From NCBI GenBank assembly GCA_038205755.1, contig JBBRBN010000012.1, positions 1 through 64,000 of the forward strand: DNA of 64,000 nt, given 5' to 3'. This stretch comes from JANNWF01 sp038205755. GTDB lineage: Bacteria; Pseudomonadota; Gammaproteobacteria; Xanthomonadales; Xanthomonadaceae. The position numbers were made by a program, and so were the translations under genes. A model generated the notes under the pieces. The model was not told where the DNA came from. It did no database searches and was given only the letters and a program-made list of their open reading frames with translations. This document shows positions 1 through 6,198 of the stretch, piece by piece; positions within the stretch are counted from its first letter, which is position 1, and every line of letters starts with the position of its first letter.

Positions 1-26
1 ACTCACCGCACACTCAGGAGTCCACC

Positions 27-518
27 ATGAGCAAGTCCAAGAAGCAGCACGCCATCGGAATCGGTATTGCCGACGATGAGCGCAAGAGCATTTCGGAGGG
101 GCTGTCGACCCTGCTGGCCGACAGCTACACGCTGTATCTGATGACCCACAACTTCCACTGGAACGTAACGGGACCGCATTTCAACAGCCTCCATATCATG
201 TTCATGCAGCAGTACACCGAGCAGTGGACGGCGCTCGATGACATCGCCGAACGCATCCGCGCGCTGGGACACCCGGCACCCGGCACTTACAAGCAGTTCG
301 TCAAGCTGGCGTCGTTCAAGGAGGTCGAAGGCGTGCCCAAGGCCAACGACATGATCGTGCACCTGGTGGAAGCACAGGAAGCCACTGCCCGCACGGCGCG
401 CGGCCTGTTCCCGCTGGTGGAGAAGGCCAACGATCAACCCACGGCGGATCTGTTGACCCGCCGTCTTGAGGTGCACGAGAAAACCGCCTGGATGCTGCGC
501 AGCCTGCTGGAGGCCTGA
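27..518 (+). CDS. dps: Dps-family ferritin-like DNA-protection protein
   Basis: A 163-residue protein of the Dps/mini-ferritin family. Such proteins form 12-subunit cages that oxidise Fe(II), usually with hydrogen peroxide, store the iron and protect DNA in stress or stationary phase in the cytoplasm. The family signature is visible: HNFHWNVTG at residues 41-49, then SLH and DDIAER. The expected intersubunit ferroxidase ligands are H44, H56, D71 and E75, with the spacing of Listeria-type Dps. The short N-terminus has several lysines, which may contact DNA. Start: ATG preceded by AGGAG at a good distance. The gene stands alone, followed by about 600 bp without a convincing gene that begins with a perfect palindrome (578-601). 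The upstream promoter lies outside the window or in the first 26 bases, so regulation (OxyR or other) cannot be judged. Confidence 0.93.
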   Translation: MSKSKKQHAIGIGIADDERKSISEGLSTLLADSYTLYLMTHNFHWNVTGPHFNSLHIMFMQQYTEQWTALDDIAERIRALGHPAPGTYKQFVKLASFKEVEGVPKANDMIVHLVEAQEATARTARGLFPLVEKANDQPTADLLTRRLEVHEKTAWMLRSLLEA

Positions 519-577
519 CAGCCCCTCGTTGCTGACCTGACGGCCTCGTTGAGAGCCCTTTGGCCCGCTCGTCCGAG

Positions 578-601
578 CCGAAGGCTGCTAGCAGCCTTCG
601 G
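578..601. terminator. 24-bp perfect palindrome downstream of dps
   Basis: Positions 578-601 form a perfect 24-base palindrome centred on CTAG, about 60 bases after the dps stop. It can form a long hairpin with almost no loop and no T-run follows, so it is not a textbook intrinsic terminator. Its right half (from 588) is also the left end of the 182-bp repeat element described separately. Confidence 0.45.
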
Positions 602-769
602 ACTTAGCCCGGCCGGGCTGCAAATCCGTCTGCGCGGCCCGGGTGCTCAAAAAAAGCGCACGCCGCCAATTCTTGGCGCATAGCGCTGCTATGGGCCTGC
701 GAATCGTCGTTGTCTCTCCTCATGCAGCCAGCAATCGCCTCGACCACCTTAAGTCCGACCGGCTGCTAG
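588..769. mobile_element. 182-bp MITE-like repeat element, copy 1
   Basis: This non-coding stretch matches 21616-21797 along its whole length, and both copies are exactly 182 bp. The ends are inverted: the left begins CTAGCAGCC followed by TCGGACTTA, and the right ends TAAGTCCGACCGGCTGCTAG. Inside are a CTGCAAATCCGTCTGC block, an A7 run, CGCCAATTCTTGG and an imperfect hairpin around ATAGCGCTGCTAT. There is no transposase. By size and terminal repeats it resembles a MITE or other non-autonomous repeat, which is inference. No clear target duplication was seen. Confidence 0.6.
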
Positions 770-1116
770 CCTGCCACTACTTCGGCGATCAGCTTGTCGC
801 GCAAAACCACGGTTGACGGGCTGCCGGGGTGCCAGGGTGCAGCGCGAAGACGCCTAACCCGTTGGAGTACAGAACGCCGCCGTCAAGACGCAGCGACGCT
901 GCTTCGGGTTTTTGTTATGAAAATTGACTTTTGTGTCGACTTCGCGACGCGCCTCACACTTCCAATAGGCCGCAATTTCTACACTTGTGACGCACAGCGT
1001 CCAACATCCGCTCAATGCGGGTGGATTTGAGCAACATTTCCGCTGGTGAGTGATGGTCGCTGCAGGGGAGCGAACTATCCGTCCGACGCCGTTGTTCCGT
1101 CCTGACGAGGTAGACG
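770..1116. other. Intergenic stretch without a convincing gene
   Basis: Between the repeat element and the next gene I see no supported gene. Open frames on both strands here have arginine-rich, low-complexity translations typical of shadow frames. A short AT-richer patch near 910-1000 (for example TTTTTGTTATGAAAATTGACTTTTG) could hold a promoter for the following gene, but no clean -35/-10 pair with proper spacing was identified. Confidence 0.4.
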
Positions 1117-1536
1117 ATGAAGTACCTGACGCGAGTGCTGGCCTACACACGACTGCTGGTGCTGCTTCGGCACTGGAAGCCGATCCAGCCGTTTCTGAAT
1201 TCGATGCCGGTGGAGCAGGAGGCGCGGCTGGCCGCACTGGTCTACGACGAGGCCCTGCGCGCTGAACAGCACCCGACGCCGCAGTTCTATGGCTCCGACA
1301 ACGTCGAGAGCTACAGCCCATGGGGCGATGCCGTCGAAACGGCGTTTGCGCGCAGCCGGTCGGCTGACGCGCAGGAGCAGCTGCGCGGCGTTGCCGTCTG
1401 GCTCGCAGTCGTCTATCACGAGACCCGCAACGGGCCGATCGAGGCACTGCGAAAGCTGCATGTCGATGTGGCTTACGACTTTGAGCGTTTGCGCAGTCGG
1501 CACGAGCACTTCCTGGCGATTCGCAAAGCGGCCTGA
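1117..1536 (+). CDS. Hypothetical small cytoplasmic protein (139 aa)
   Basis: An open frame of 139 residues with balanced composition. It starts MKYLTRVLAYTRL, has an amphipathic helical N-terminus, and contains a Phe/Tyr/Asp-containing middle that looks like a real protein. I do not recognise a family. The long frame on the opposite strand (1075-1770) is Arg/Ala/Gln-rich and reads as its shadow. The predicted composition is mostly helical, with no signal peptide or clear membrane span. Start: ATG with GACGAGGT just upstream, a weak to moderate ribosome site. The TGA stop lies at the edge of a degenerate repeat unit (GACCGGCTGCT at 1535-1545), so the 3' end may have been shaped by that element. 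Confidence 0.5.
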   Translation: MKYLTRVLAYTRLLVLLRHWKPIQPFLNSMPVEQEARLAALVYDEALRAEQHPTPQFYGSDNVESYSPWGDAVETAFARSRSADAQEQLRGVAVWLAVVYHETRNGPIEALRKLHVDVAYDFERLRSRHEHFLAIRKAA

Positions 1537-1635
1537 CCGGCTGCTCAGACGCTCAATTGGCAGCATGATCGTGTTGAACACTGGGACAATGCAGGCGGAT
1601 TTGCAGTCTGGCCGACCTACGTCCGACCGGCTGCT
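1535..1635 (-). repeat. Degenerate relative of the 182-bp element, flanked by 90-bp-spaced direct repeats
   Basis: GACCGGCTGCT occurs at 1535-1545 and again at 1625-1635 in the same orientation, exactly 90 bases apart. Read on the minus strand, the stretch gives AGCAGCCGGTCGGACGTAGG, then CTGCAAATCCGCCTGC, GTGTTCAA and GCCAATT. That is the same block order as the left half of the 182-bp element at 588-769. It lacks the right half and appears truncated or rearranged. Confidence 0.4.
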
Positions 1636-1915
1636 GCCGGCATAGCGCAATGGGCGGCGGGCGGGCAAGGCGGTCCAGGCCCGCCTCGGCCGCGCGCGCG
1701 TCGCAATGGCCGTTGCAGGCTCGCACCTCCGCTTGGCCCATTGGTGGCAAGCCTCAGGCGCAAGGGTCAACTTGTAGGGCGCGTCTCGGACGCAGCACGC
1801 CGTGCGACGTCAAATCGGTGCGTCCGAGACGCACCCTACGCCGCTGTTGCGCTACGGGGCACCGCGCTGGTCTCGGCGCCAAGCGCATTCTATTCGCCAG
1901 TTCGCGCAAGGTGCT
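1636..1915. other. Intergenic GC-rich stretch with inverted repeat
   Basis: No gene is supported here. The stretch contains a GC-rich segment and the inverted repeat at 1774-1839 listed separately. Open frames in it are continuous only because of high GC. Confidence 0.4.
1774..1839. repeat. Inverted repeat (20-bp arms) upstream of the L36 gene
   Basis: Arms 1774-1793 (GTAGGGCGCGTCTCGGACGC) and 1820-1839 are complementary with one mismatch, separated by 26 bases. The GTAGGGTGCGTC-type arm is the style of short interspersed palindromic repeats found in many proteobacterial chromosomes. It lies 77 bp before the -35 box of the L36 gene and is probably not part of that promoter. Confidence 0.6.
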
Positions 1916-1944
1916 TTGCACCGGTCTCAAGCGACTGATATCAT
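1916..1944 (+). promoter_or_regulatory. Sigma70-type promoter for the L36 paralogue
   Basis: TTGCAC at 1916-1921 and TATCAT at 1939-1944 are separated by 17 bases, close to the sigma70 consensus. The predicted transcript would begin near 1951 and give a leader of about 30 bases before the ATG at 1982. No zinc-responsive (Zur) palindrome was confirmed by eye. Confidence 0.5.
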
Positions 1945-1981
1945 TGGCGGCTACCAGTCAACTAGCTAGAAGGCAAGCGCC

Positions 1982-2107
1982 ATGAAAGTCCTGTCGTCAC
2001 TCAAGTCAGCCAAGACCCGCCATCGTGACTGCAAGGTCGTGCGTCGTCGTGGCAAGGTGTTCGTGATCTGCAAGAGCAATCCTCGTTTCAAGGCACGTCA
2101 GCGCTGA
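1982..2107 (+). CDS. ykgO: 50S ribosomal protein L36, type B (zinc-ligand-poor paralogue)
   Basis: A 41-residue, very basic protein beginning MKVLSSLKSAKTRHRDC and ending SNPRFKARQR. It is the alternative L36 (RpmJ2/YkgO) of the large ribosomal subunit. The standard L36 zinc ribbon has four ligands (C, C, C, H). Here only two cysteines (residues 17 and 34) remain, as in the C-minus paralogues used when zinc is scarce in organisms where this has been studied. Length matches the family (41 aa against 37-38 for the ordinary form). GAAGG lies upstream of the ATG. It is monocistronic, with its own promoter and a stack of terminator-like repeats behind it. The Zur link is family knowledge and is not shown by this sequence. 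Confidence 0.93.
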   Translation: MKVLSSLKSAKTRHRDCKVVRRRGKVFVICKSNPRFKARQR

Positions 2108-2133
2108 GATCCTTGAGGCATGCTGCAACCCTA

Positions 2134-2250
2134 GGGCCGCGAAGCGGCCCTTTGTATTTGAAAGGTGCCGCGAAGCGGCCCTTTGCATTTGAAAGGTGCC
2201 GCGAAGCGGCCCTTTGTATTTGGAAGGTGCCGCGAAGCGGCCCTTTGAGG
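2134..2250 (+). repeat. 31-bp tandem repeat of terminator-like hairpins, about 3.7 copies
   Basis: Units start at 2136, 2167, 2198 and 2229, exactly 31 bases apart. Each contains the hairpin GCCGCGAAGCGGC followed by CCTTTG and an AT-rich spacer (TATTTGAAAGGT). The first unit has the longer stem GGGCCGC/GCGGCCC. They begin 26 bases after the L36 stop, so they probably act as one duplicated intrinsic-type terminator. Copies differ by only one or two bases in the spacer, indicating recent expansion. Confidence 0.75.
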
Positions 2251-2383
2251 TCCAACACGCTGCATGGTGGCCGTTCGCAATCGGTTCGCCGCTTTGCTGC
2301 CCTTCAGGTTTCGCGGGCGCCCGCGTGGTCAACGCGGTAGGCTTCTGACAGACTTTTACCTTCCGCCGGACTGGAGCTACAGC

Positions 2384-2719
2384 ATGAAGCGTTCACTCAT
2401 CCCGATTGCGGTATTTGCGACGATGGCGTGCGGTGTGGTGCAGTCCCAGGTTCGTCAGGACGTGCTCCTGATCGAGCGCGTCGAAGTAGCCCAAGAGCGT
2501 GTGCTGCCCGACCGCGGCCAGCTGATGGCGCAGGTCGAGTCGCAGTTTGGCGCGCCTGTTCGCAAGCACGCCACGGTCGGCGGCGACTCTCGGCATCAGC
2601 CGCCCATCACGCGCTGGGACTACGCCGACTTTTCCGTGTACTTCGAGCACAGTCACGTGGTGAACACGGTGATCCGCAAGGCCAGCCCACTCGAAACCGG
2701 CCCCAAGCCGGTCGGCTGA
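2384..2719 (+). CDS. Small secreted hypothetical protein (111 aa)
   Basis: It begins MKRSLIPIAVFATMACGVVQSQ, a typical Sec signal peptide with a hydrophobic core and a likely cleavage site near residue 21 (VQS-Q), so the mature protein is periplasmic or exported. The mature part of about 90 residues has RGQLMAQVESQFGAPVRKH followed by PPITRWDYADFSVYFEHSHVV. That pattern is seen in small conserved exported proteins of Xanthomonadales whose function is unknown. I chose the ATG at 2384, preceded by CTGGAG, over the longer upstream frame, which would bury the signal peptide. It lies 3 bp before aguA, so the two may be co-transcribed. No enzymatic motif is visible. Confidence 0.75.
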   Translation: MKRSLIPIAVFATMACGVVQSQVRQDVLLIERVEVAQERVLPDRGQLMAQVESQFGAPVRKHATVGGDSRHQPPITRWDYADFSVYFEHSHVVNTVIRKASPLETGPKPVG

Positions 2720-2722
2720 TTC

Positions 2723-3763
2723 GTGATTCGGGAAGTGCGATTCCCCGCCGAGTGGGAGACCCAGGACGCGGTGCTTCTGGCTTGGCCGCACCTGGGAACA
2801 GACTGGGCGAGCCGCCTGGCGGCGGTCGAGATGACCTATCAGCGTCTGATTGCGGAGATCAGCGCCCGCCAACGCGTAGTGGTGTGTGTTCCCGACGCGG
2901 CTGTCCAGCGGCGGGCGCAAGCGGTGATCGCCAACAGCGCAGCGCGTCGCGACCGGATCGCGTGGGTGACCGTGGCCTACGACGATACGTGGCTGCGCGA
3001 TTCCGGCCCGATCACGCTCGTGCCTGACCAGCGCTCCGGGCGCTGCGAACTGCTCGATTTCCGCTTCACCGGATGGGGCGGAAAGTATGGCGCCAGTCAG
3101 GACGACGCACTTGCCGCTGCACTGCATGCGCAAGGTCTGTTCGGCGACAGCGCGTTACGCCGGATCGAATTCGCGCTGGAGGGCGGGGCGATTGAAACCG
3201 ACGGCGCCGGAACGCTGTTGAGCACCTGGCGCTGCATGCATGAGCGTCATCCGCAGCGGGAGCGCGCGCAGGTCGAGGCGCAGCTTCTGGACTCCCTGAA
3301 CCAGGACCGCGTGCTGTGGCTTGAACACGGCTATCTGGAAGGCGACGACACCGACGCGCATATTGACACCCTCGCCCGCTTTGCCGATCCCCGAACCCTG
3401 GTCTATCAGGGCTGCGACGATCCCACCGACGCGCACTTTGCCGAGCTGAACGCGATGGCGGCTGAGCTTGCAGCATTTCGCGATGTCTCGGGCGCCCCCT
3501 ATCGCTGCCTGGCGCTGCCTTGGGCGCGCCCGGTGCTGGACGATGGCCGGCGATTGGCCGCGTCCTATGCCAACTTCCTGATCATCAACGGGGCCGTGCT
3601 GATGCCGGCCTATGACGACCCCGCCGATGACGCCGCACTGGCCGTGCTGGCGGAGGCCTTCCCCGATCGCGAGATCATCCCGATTCCCTGTCGGCCGCTG
3701 ATCTGGCAGAACGGCAGCCTGCACTGCATCACGATGCAGCTTCCACGAGGTGTACTTCAATGA
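2723..3763 (+). CDS. aguA: Agmatine deiminase (agmatine iminohydrolase)
   Basis: Converts agmatine to N-carbamoylputrescine and ammonia, the first step of the two-enzyme route from arginine-derived agmatine to putrescine. It is a cytoplasmic enzyme of the peptidyl-arginine deiminase fold. The 346 residues fit the family. Visible signatures are FPAEWETQDAVLLAWPH at the N-terminus, TWLRDSGPI with the substrate-binding Asp, GWGGKY, and EGGAIETDGAGTLL. Near the C-terminus, SLHCITMQLPRG carries the catalytic cysteine (C335). The segment before that cysteine reads WQNGSLHC, where classical AguA enzymes have a glycine-rich loop. Start: GTG at 2723, because the following residues (MIREVRFPAEWE) align with the family start. 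The stop overlaps the aguB start (ATGA), so the two are translationally coupled. Confidence 0.93.
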   Translation: MIREVRFPAEWETQDAVLLAWPHLGTDWASRLAAVEMTYQRLIAEISARQRVVVCVPDAAVQRRAQAVIANSAARRDRIAWVTVAYDDTWLRDSGPITLVPDQRSGRCELLDFRFTGWGGKYGASQDDALAAALHAQGLFGDSALRRIEFALEGGAIETDGAGTLLSTWRCMHERHPQRERAQVEAQLLDSLNQDRVLWLEHGYLEGDDTDAHIDTLARFADPRTLVYQGCDDPTDAHFAELNAMAAELAAFRDVSGAPYRCLALPWARPVLDDGRRLAASYANFLIINGAVLMPAYDDPADDAALAVLAEAFPDREIIPIPCRPLIWQNGSLHCITMQLPRGVLQ

Positions 3764-4650
3764 CGGGCACTCGCTCGCTGCGCGTCGCGCTGGTGCAGGA
3801 GATCGATCATGGCAGCGTGCCGGCCAATCTTGATCAGATCGCGCGGCGGGTGGCGGAGGCGGCAGCGCAGGGCGCGCAGCTGATTCTGCTGCAGGAACTG
3901 CACAACGGCGCGTATTTCTGTCAGCACGAGAACGTGGACGAGTTTGATCGCGCCGAACCGATTCCCGGGCCGAGTACCGAGGCGCTGGGTCAGCTTGCGC
4001 GCCAGCACGATGTGGTCATCGTCGGTTCGCTGTTTGAACGCCGCGCGGCCGGACTGTTTCACAACACCGCCGTGGTGCTTGAGCGTGACGGCCGCTTGCT
4101 GGGCCGCTATCGCAAGATGCACATTCCGGACGATCCCGGATTTCTCGAGAAGTTCTACTTCACCCCGGGCGATCTGGGCTTCGAGCCGATCAACACCTCG
4201 ATCGGCCGGCTTGGCCTGCTGGTTTGCTGGGATCAGTGGTACCCCGAAGCGGCACGCCTGATGGCCTTGGCCGGCGCGGAGCTGTTGCTCTACCCGACTG
4301 CCATCGGCTGGGATATGGCCGACAGCGAGGATGAGCGAGCCCGCCAGCGGATGGCGTGGATCATCAGCCAGCGCGGCCATGCGGTTGCCAATGGCTTGCC
4401 GGTGCTCAGCGTCAATCGCTGCGGCTTCGAGCCCGCGCCGAGCGGTGACGGCGGCATCCAGTTCTGGGGCTCCAGCTTCGTGGCCGGGCCGCAGGGCGAG
4501 CTGCTGGCCGAGGCGGCAGTGGATGCGCCGGAGCTGCTGTTTGCGGATGTCGACCTGACGCGGTCCGAGGCGGTGCGGCGCATCTGGCCGTTCCTTCGCG
4601 ACCGCCGTATTGATGCCTACGCCGACCTGCTGCGCCGCTACCGTGACTGA
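3760..4650 (+). CDS. aguB: N-carbamoylputrescine amidase
   Basis: A nitrilase-superfamily amidohydrolase of 296 residues. It hydrolyses N-carbamoylputrescine to putrescine, CO2 and ammonia, directly following AguA. The catalytic triad is visible: E46 in LLQELHNG, K119 in YRKMHIPDD and C156 in LLVCWDQWYPEAARL. The DQWYPE and PTAIGWD motifs are typical of AguB rather than of other nitrilases. The ATG overlaps the aguA stop by four bases. The 3' end overlaps the next gene by 8 bases, so aguA, aguB and the TraB-family gene probably form one operon. Putrescine made here could feed spermidine synthesis, but no other polyamine gene is in the window. Confidence 0.95.
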   Translation: MTGTRSLRVALVQEIDHGSVPANLDQIARRVAEAAAQGAQLILLQELHNGAYFCQHENVDEFDRAEPIPGPSTEALGQLARQHDVVIVGSLFERRAAGLFHNTAVVLERDGRLLGRYRKMHIPDDPGFLEKFYFTPGDLGFEPINTSIGRLGLLVCWDQWYPEAARLMALAGAELLLYPTAIGWDMADSEDERARQRMAWIISQRGHAVANGLPVLSVNRCGFEPAPSGDGGIQFWGSSFVAGPQGELLAEAAVDAPELLFADVDLTRSEAVRRIWPFLRDRRIDAYADLLRRYRD

Positions 4651-5938
4651 GCACCTGCCGCCCGCCGTGTCTGCGAACGGATCCGCCGCCGCACCCCCGC
4701 TCACCGCGTCTGACGACAGCACGCTGCGCCTGCCGGATGTCGACCACGACCCGCTTGCCGGCCAGCCACTGCTGGACGTCGAGCGCGACGGCGTGCACTA
4801 CACCCTGCTGGGCACCGCGCACGTCTCGCGTGCCAGCGTCGATGCCGTTCGCGGCCTGTTGGCAACGCGACCGTTTGACGCGGTTGCGGTCGAGCTGTGT
4901 GAGTCGCGCTACCAGGGCATGCGCAACCCTGCGGCGCTGGCGTCGCTGGATCTGTTCCGGGTGGTGCGCGAAGGCAAGGTCGGGATGGTCGCGGCCAATC
5001 TGGCGCTGTCTGCCTATCAGCGCCGTCTGGCCGAGCAGCTGGGCGTCGAGCCGGGCGCCGAAATGCGCGCCGGGTTCGAAGAAGCCGATGCGCGCGGCCT
5101 GCCGGTCTGGCGGATTGACCGCGACGTTGGCATCACCCTGCGCCGCACCTACGCGGCGGTCGGCTGGTGGGACCGGATCAAGATGCTCAGCGGCCTCATG
5201 GCCAGCGTGCTGGTTGACGATGGCGTCGACGAGGCGGAGATCGAGCGCCTGAAGAACGGCGACGTGCTGGAGAGCACGTTTTCGGAATTTGCCCAGCGCA
5301 GCAGCGGCCTGCACAACGCGCTGATCGTCGAGCGTGACCGCTACATGGCCGCCGCGCTGCGACGGCAGAGCCCCGTCGCCAGCGGCAGCCGAGTGCTGGT
5401 GGTCATCGGCGCCGGCCATCTGGCCGGACTGGCCGAGCACATCCGGCTGGGTCAGACCGACCCGGCGACCGAGCAGGTCGAGCTCAACCGCATTCCCCCG
5501 CCCGGTCGCTGGGGGCTGTGGATCACACTCATTCTGGCCGCGCTGCTGATCGGTGGCTTTGCGTGGGGCTTCTCGCAGGGCACTGACGTGGGCGCCGACA
5601 TGGTGCTCAACTGGATACTGGTCACCGGCACGCTGGGCGCGATCGGCTGCACGCTGGCGGGTGGACACCCGTTGAGCATTGCGGGCGCCTTTGTTGCCTC
5701 GCCGCTGACGCCGCTGCACCCGGCGCTCTCATCAGGCACGGTCAGCGCATTGATCGAGGCAACCGTCCGCCGACCAACCGTGGCCGACTTCTCCGCCCTG
5801 CGCGATGACGTGACGTCGCTGCGCGGCTGGTGGCGCAACCGGGTGGCGCGCGTGCTGCTCAATTTCTTTCTGACCAGTTTCGGCACGGCGCTGGGTGTTT
5901 ACATCGCTGGCTACCGGATCATCGGAAAGATGCTGTAG
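4643..5938 (+). CDS. TraB/PrgY-family membrane protein
   Basis: A 431-residue protein. Its N-terminal half is a TraB domain: YTLLGTAHVSRASVDAVRGLL, then AVELCESRYQGMRNP, IVERDRYMAAALR and VLVVIGAGHLAGL. Those GTAH, E and GAGH motifs resemble metal-dependent proteases of the TIKI/TraB/EreA superfamily. The C-terminal part has about four membrane spans (for example WGLWITLILAALLIGGFAWG and the segment after residue 330). Founding members (PrgY) dampen pheromone signalling in enterococci. In proteobacteria the role is unknown. Start: the GTG at 4643 gives an 8-base overlap with aguB, and the ATG 33 bases upstream would lie deeper inside aguB. Its function in a polyamine operon is unexplained. 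Confidence 0.85.
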   Translation: MTEHLPPAVSANGSAAAPPLTASDDSTLRLPDVDHDPLAGQPLLDVERDGVHYTLLGTAHVSRASVDAVRGLLATRPFDAVAVELCESRYQGMRNPAALASLDLFRVVREGKVGMVAANLALSAYQRRLAEQLGVEPGAEMRAGFEEADARGLPVWRIDRDVGITLRRTYAAVGWWDRIKMLSGLMASVLVDDGVDEAEIERLKNGDVLESTFSEFAQRSSGLHNALIVERDRYMAAALRRQSPVASGSRVLVVIGAGHLAGLAEHIRLGQTDPATEQVELNRIPPPGRWGLWITLILAALLIGGFAWGFSQGTDVGADMVLNWILVTGTLGAIGCTLAGGHPLSIAGAFVASPLTPLHPALSSGTVSALIEATVRRPTVADFSALRDDVTSLRGWWRNRVARVLLNFFLTSFGTALGVYIAGYRIIGKML

Positions 5939-6050
5939 GAGTTTGAGGCCCGTGGAACGGAGGCCCGGCTAAGCGCTGACGATGTTCGCCCGGACGCCAT
6001 TCTGGCGGGTGCCGAATTCGGCCTGGCAGGGATATCCCCCGCTGGTCACG

Positions 6051-6150
6051 ACGCGCATTGCCAAGCTGTTCAAGAACGCTGCCGCCCCAAGCGGTTCGGC
6101 TGCCGGCGGAGTTTCGGTTCGAGGGCGGGGAGGTGTACGTGCTTCCGTAG
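6051..6150 (+). pseudogene. Decayed VapB/MazE-type antitoxin N-terminus
   Basis: One frame from 6051 reads TRIAKLFKN and the next frame continues AVRLPAEFRFEGGEVYVLP before TAG at 6148. Together these reproduce the AbrB-fold N-terminus of VapB/MazE-family antitoxins (typically MRIAKLFKNGRSQAVRLPAEFRFEGDEVY). Here the ATG is ACG, a frameshift lies in the NGRSQ region, and a stop follows the first 30 or so residues. No toxin (PIN domain) gene follows. The next frame is the GGDEF/EAL protein. This is therefore a relic, not an active antitoxin. Confidence 0.65.
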
Positions 6151-6198
6151 GCACCTGCCGACGCTTGTTTGAACGGGGTGATTCCCTCCAGCCTCGCA

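Noticed and set aside
3..476. Open frame on the minus strand opposite dps
   Set aside because: It is the antisense shadow of dps; the plus-strand frame carries ferroxidase residues and a ribosome site.
588..769. A short coding region (MGLRIV...) inside the 182-bp element
   Set aside because: The two copies break the frame after about 20 codons and differ in composition, so it looks fortuitous.
794..1030. Short plus-strand frame in the gap after dps
   Set aside because: No ribosome site, no family signature, and an arginine-rich translation typical of non-coding GC-rich DNA.
1075..1770. 231-codon minus-strand frame opposite the 139-aa gene
   Set aside because: Its composition (Arg, Ala, Gln) fits a shadow, and it runs through two repeat structures.
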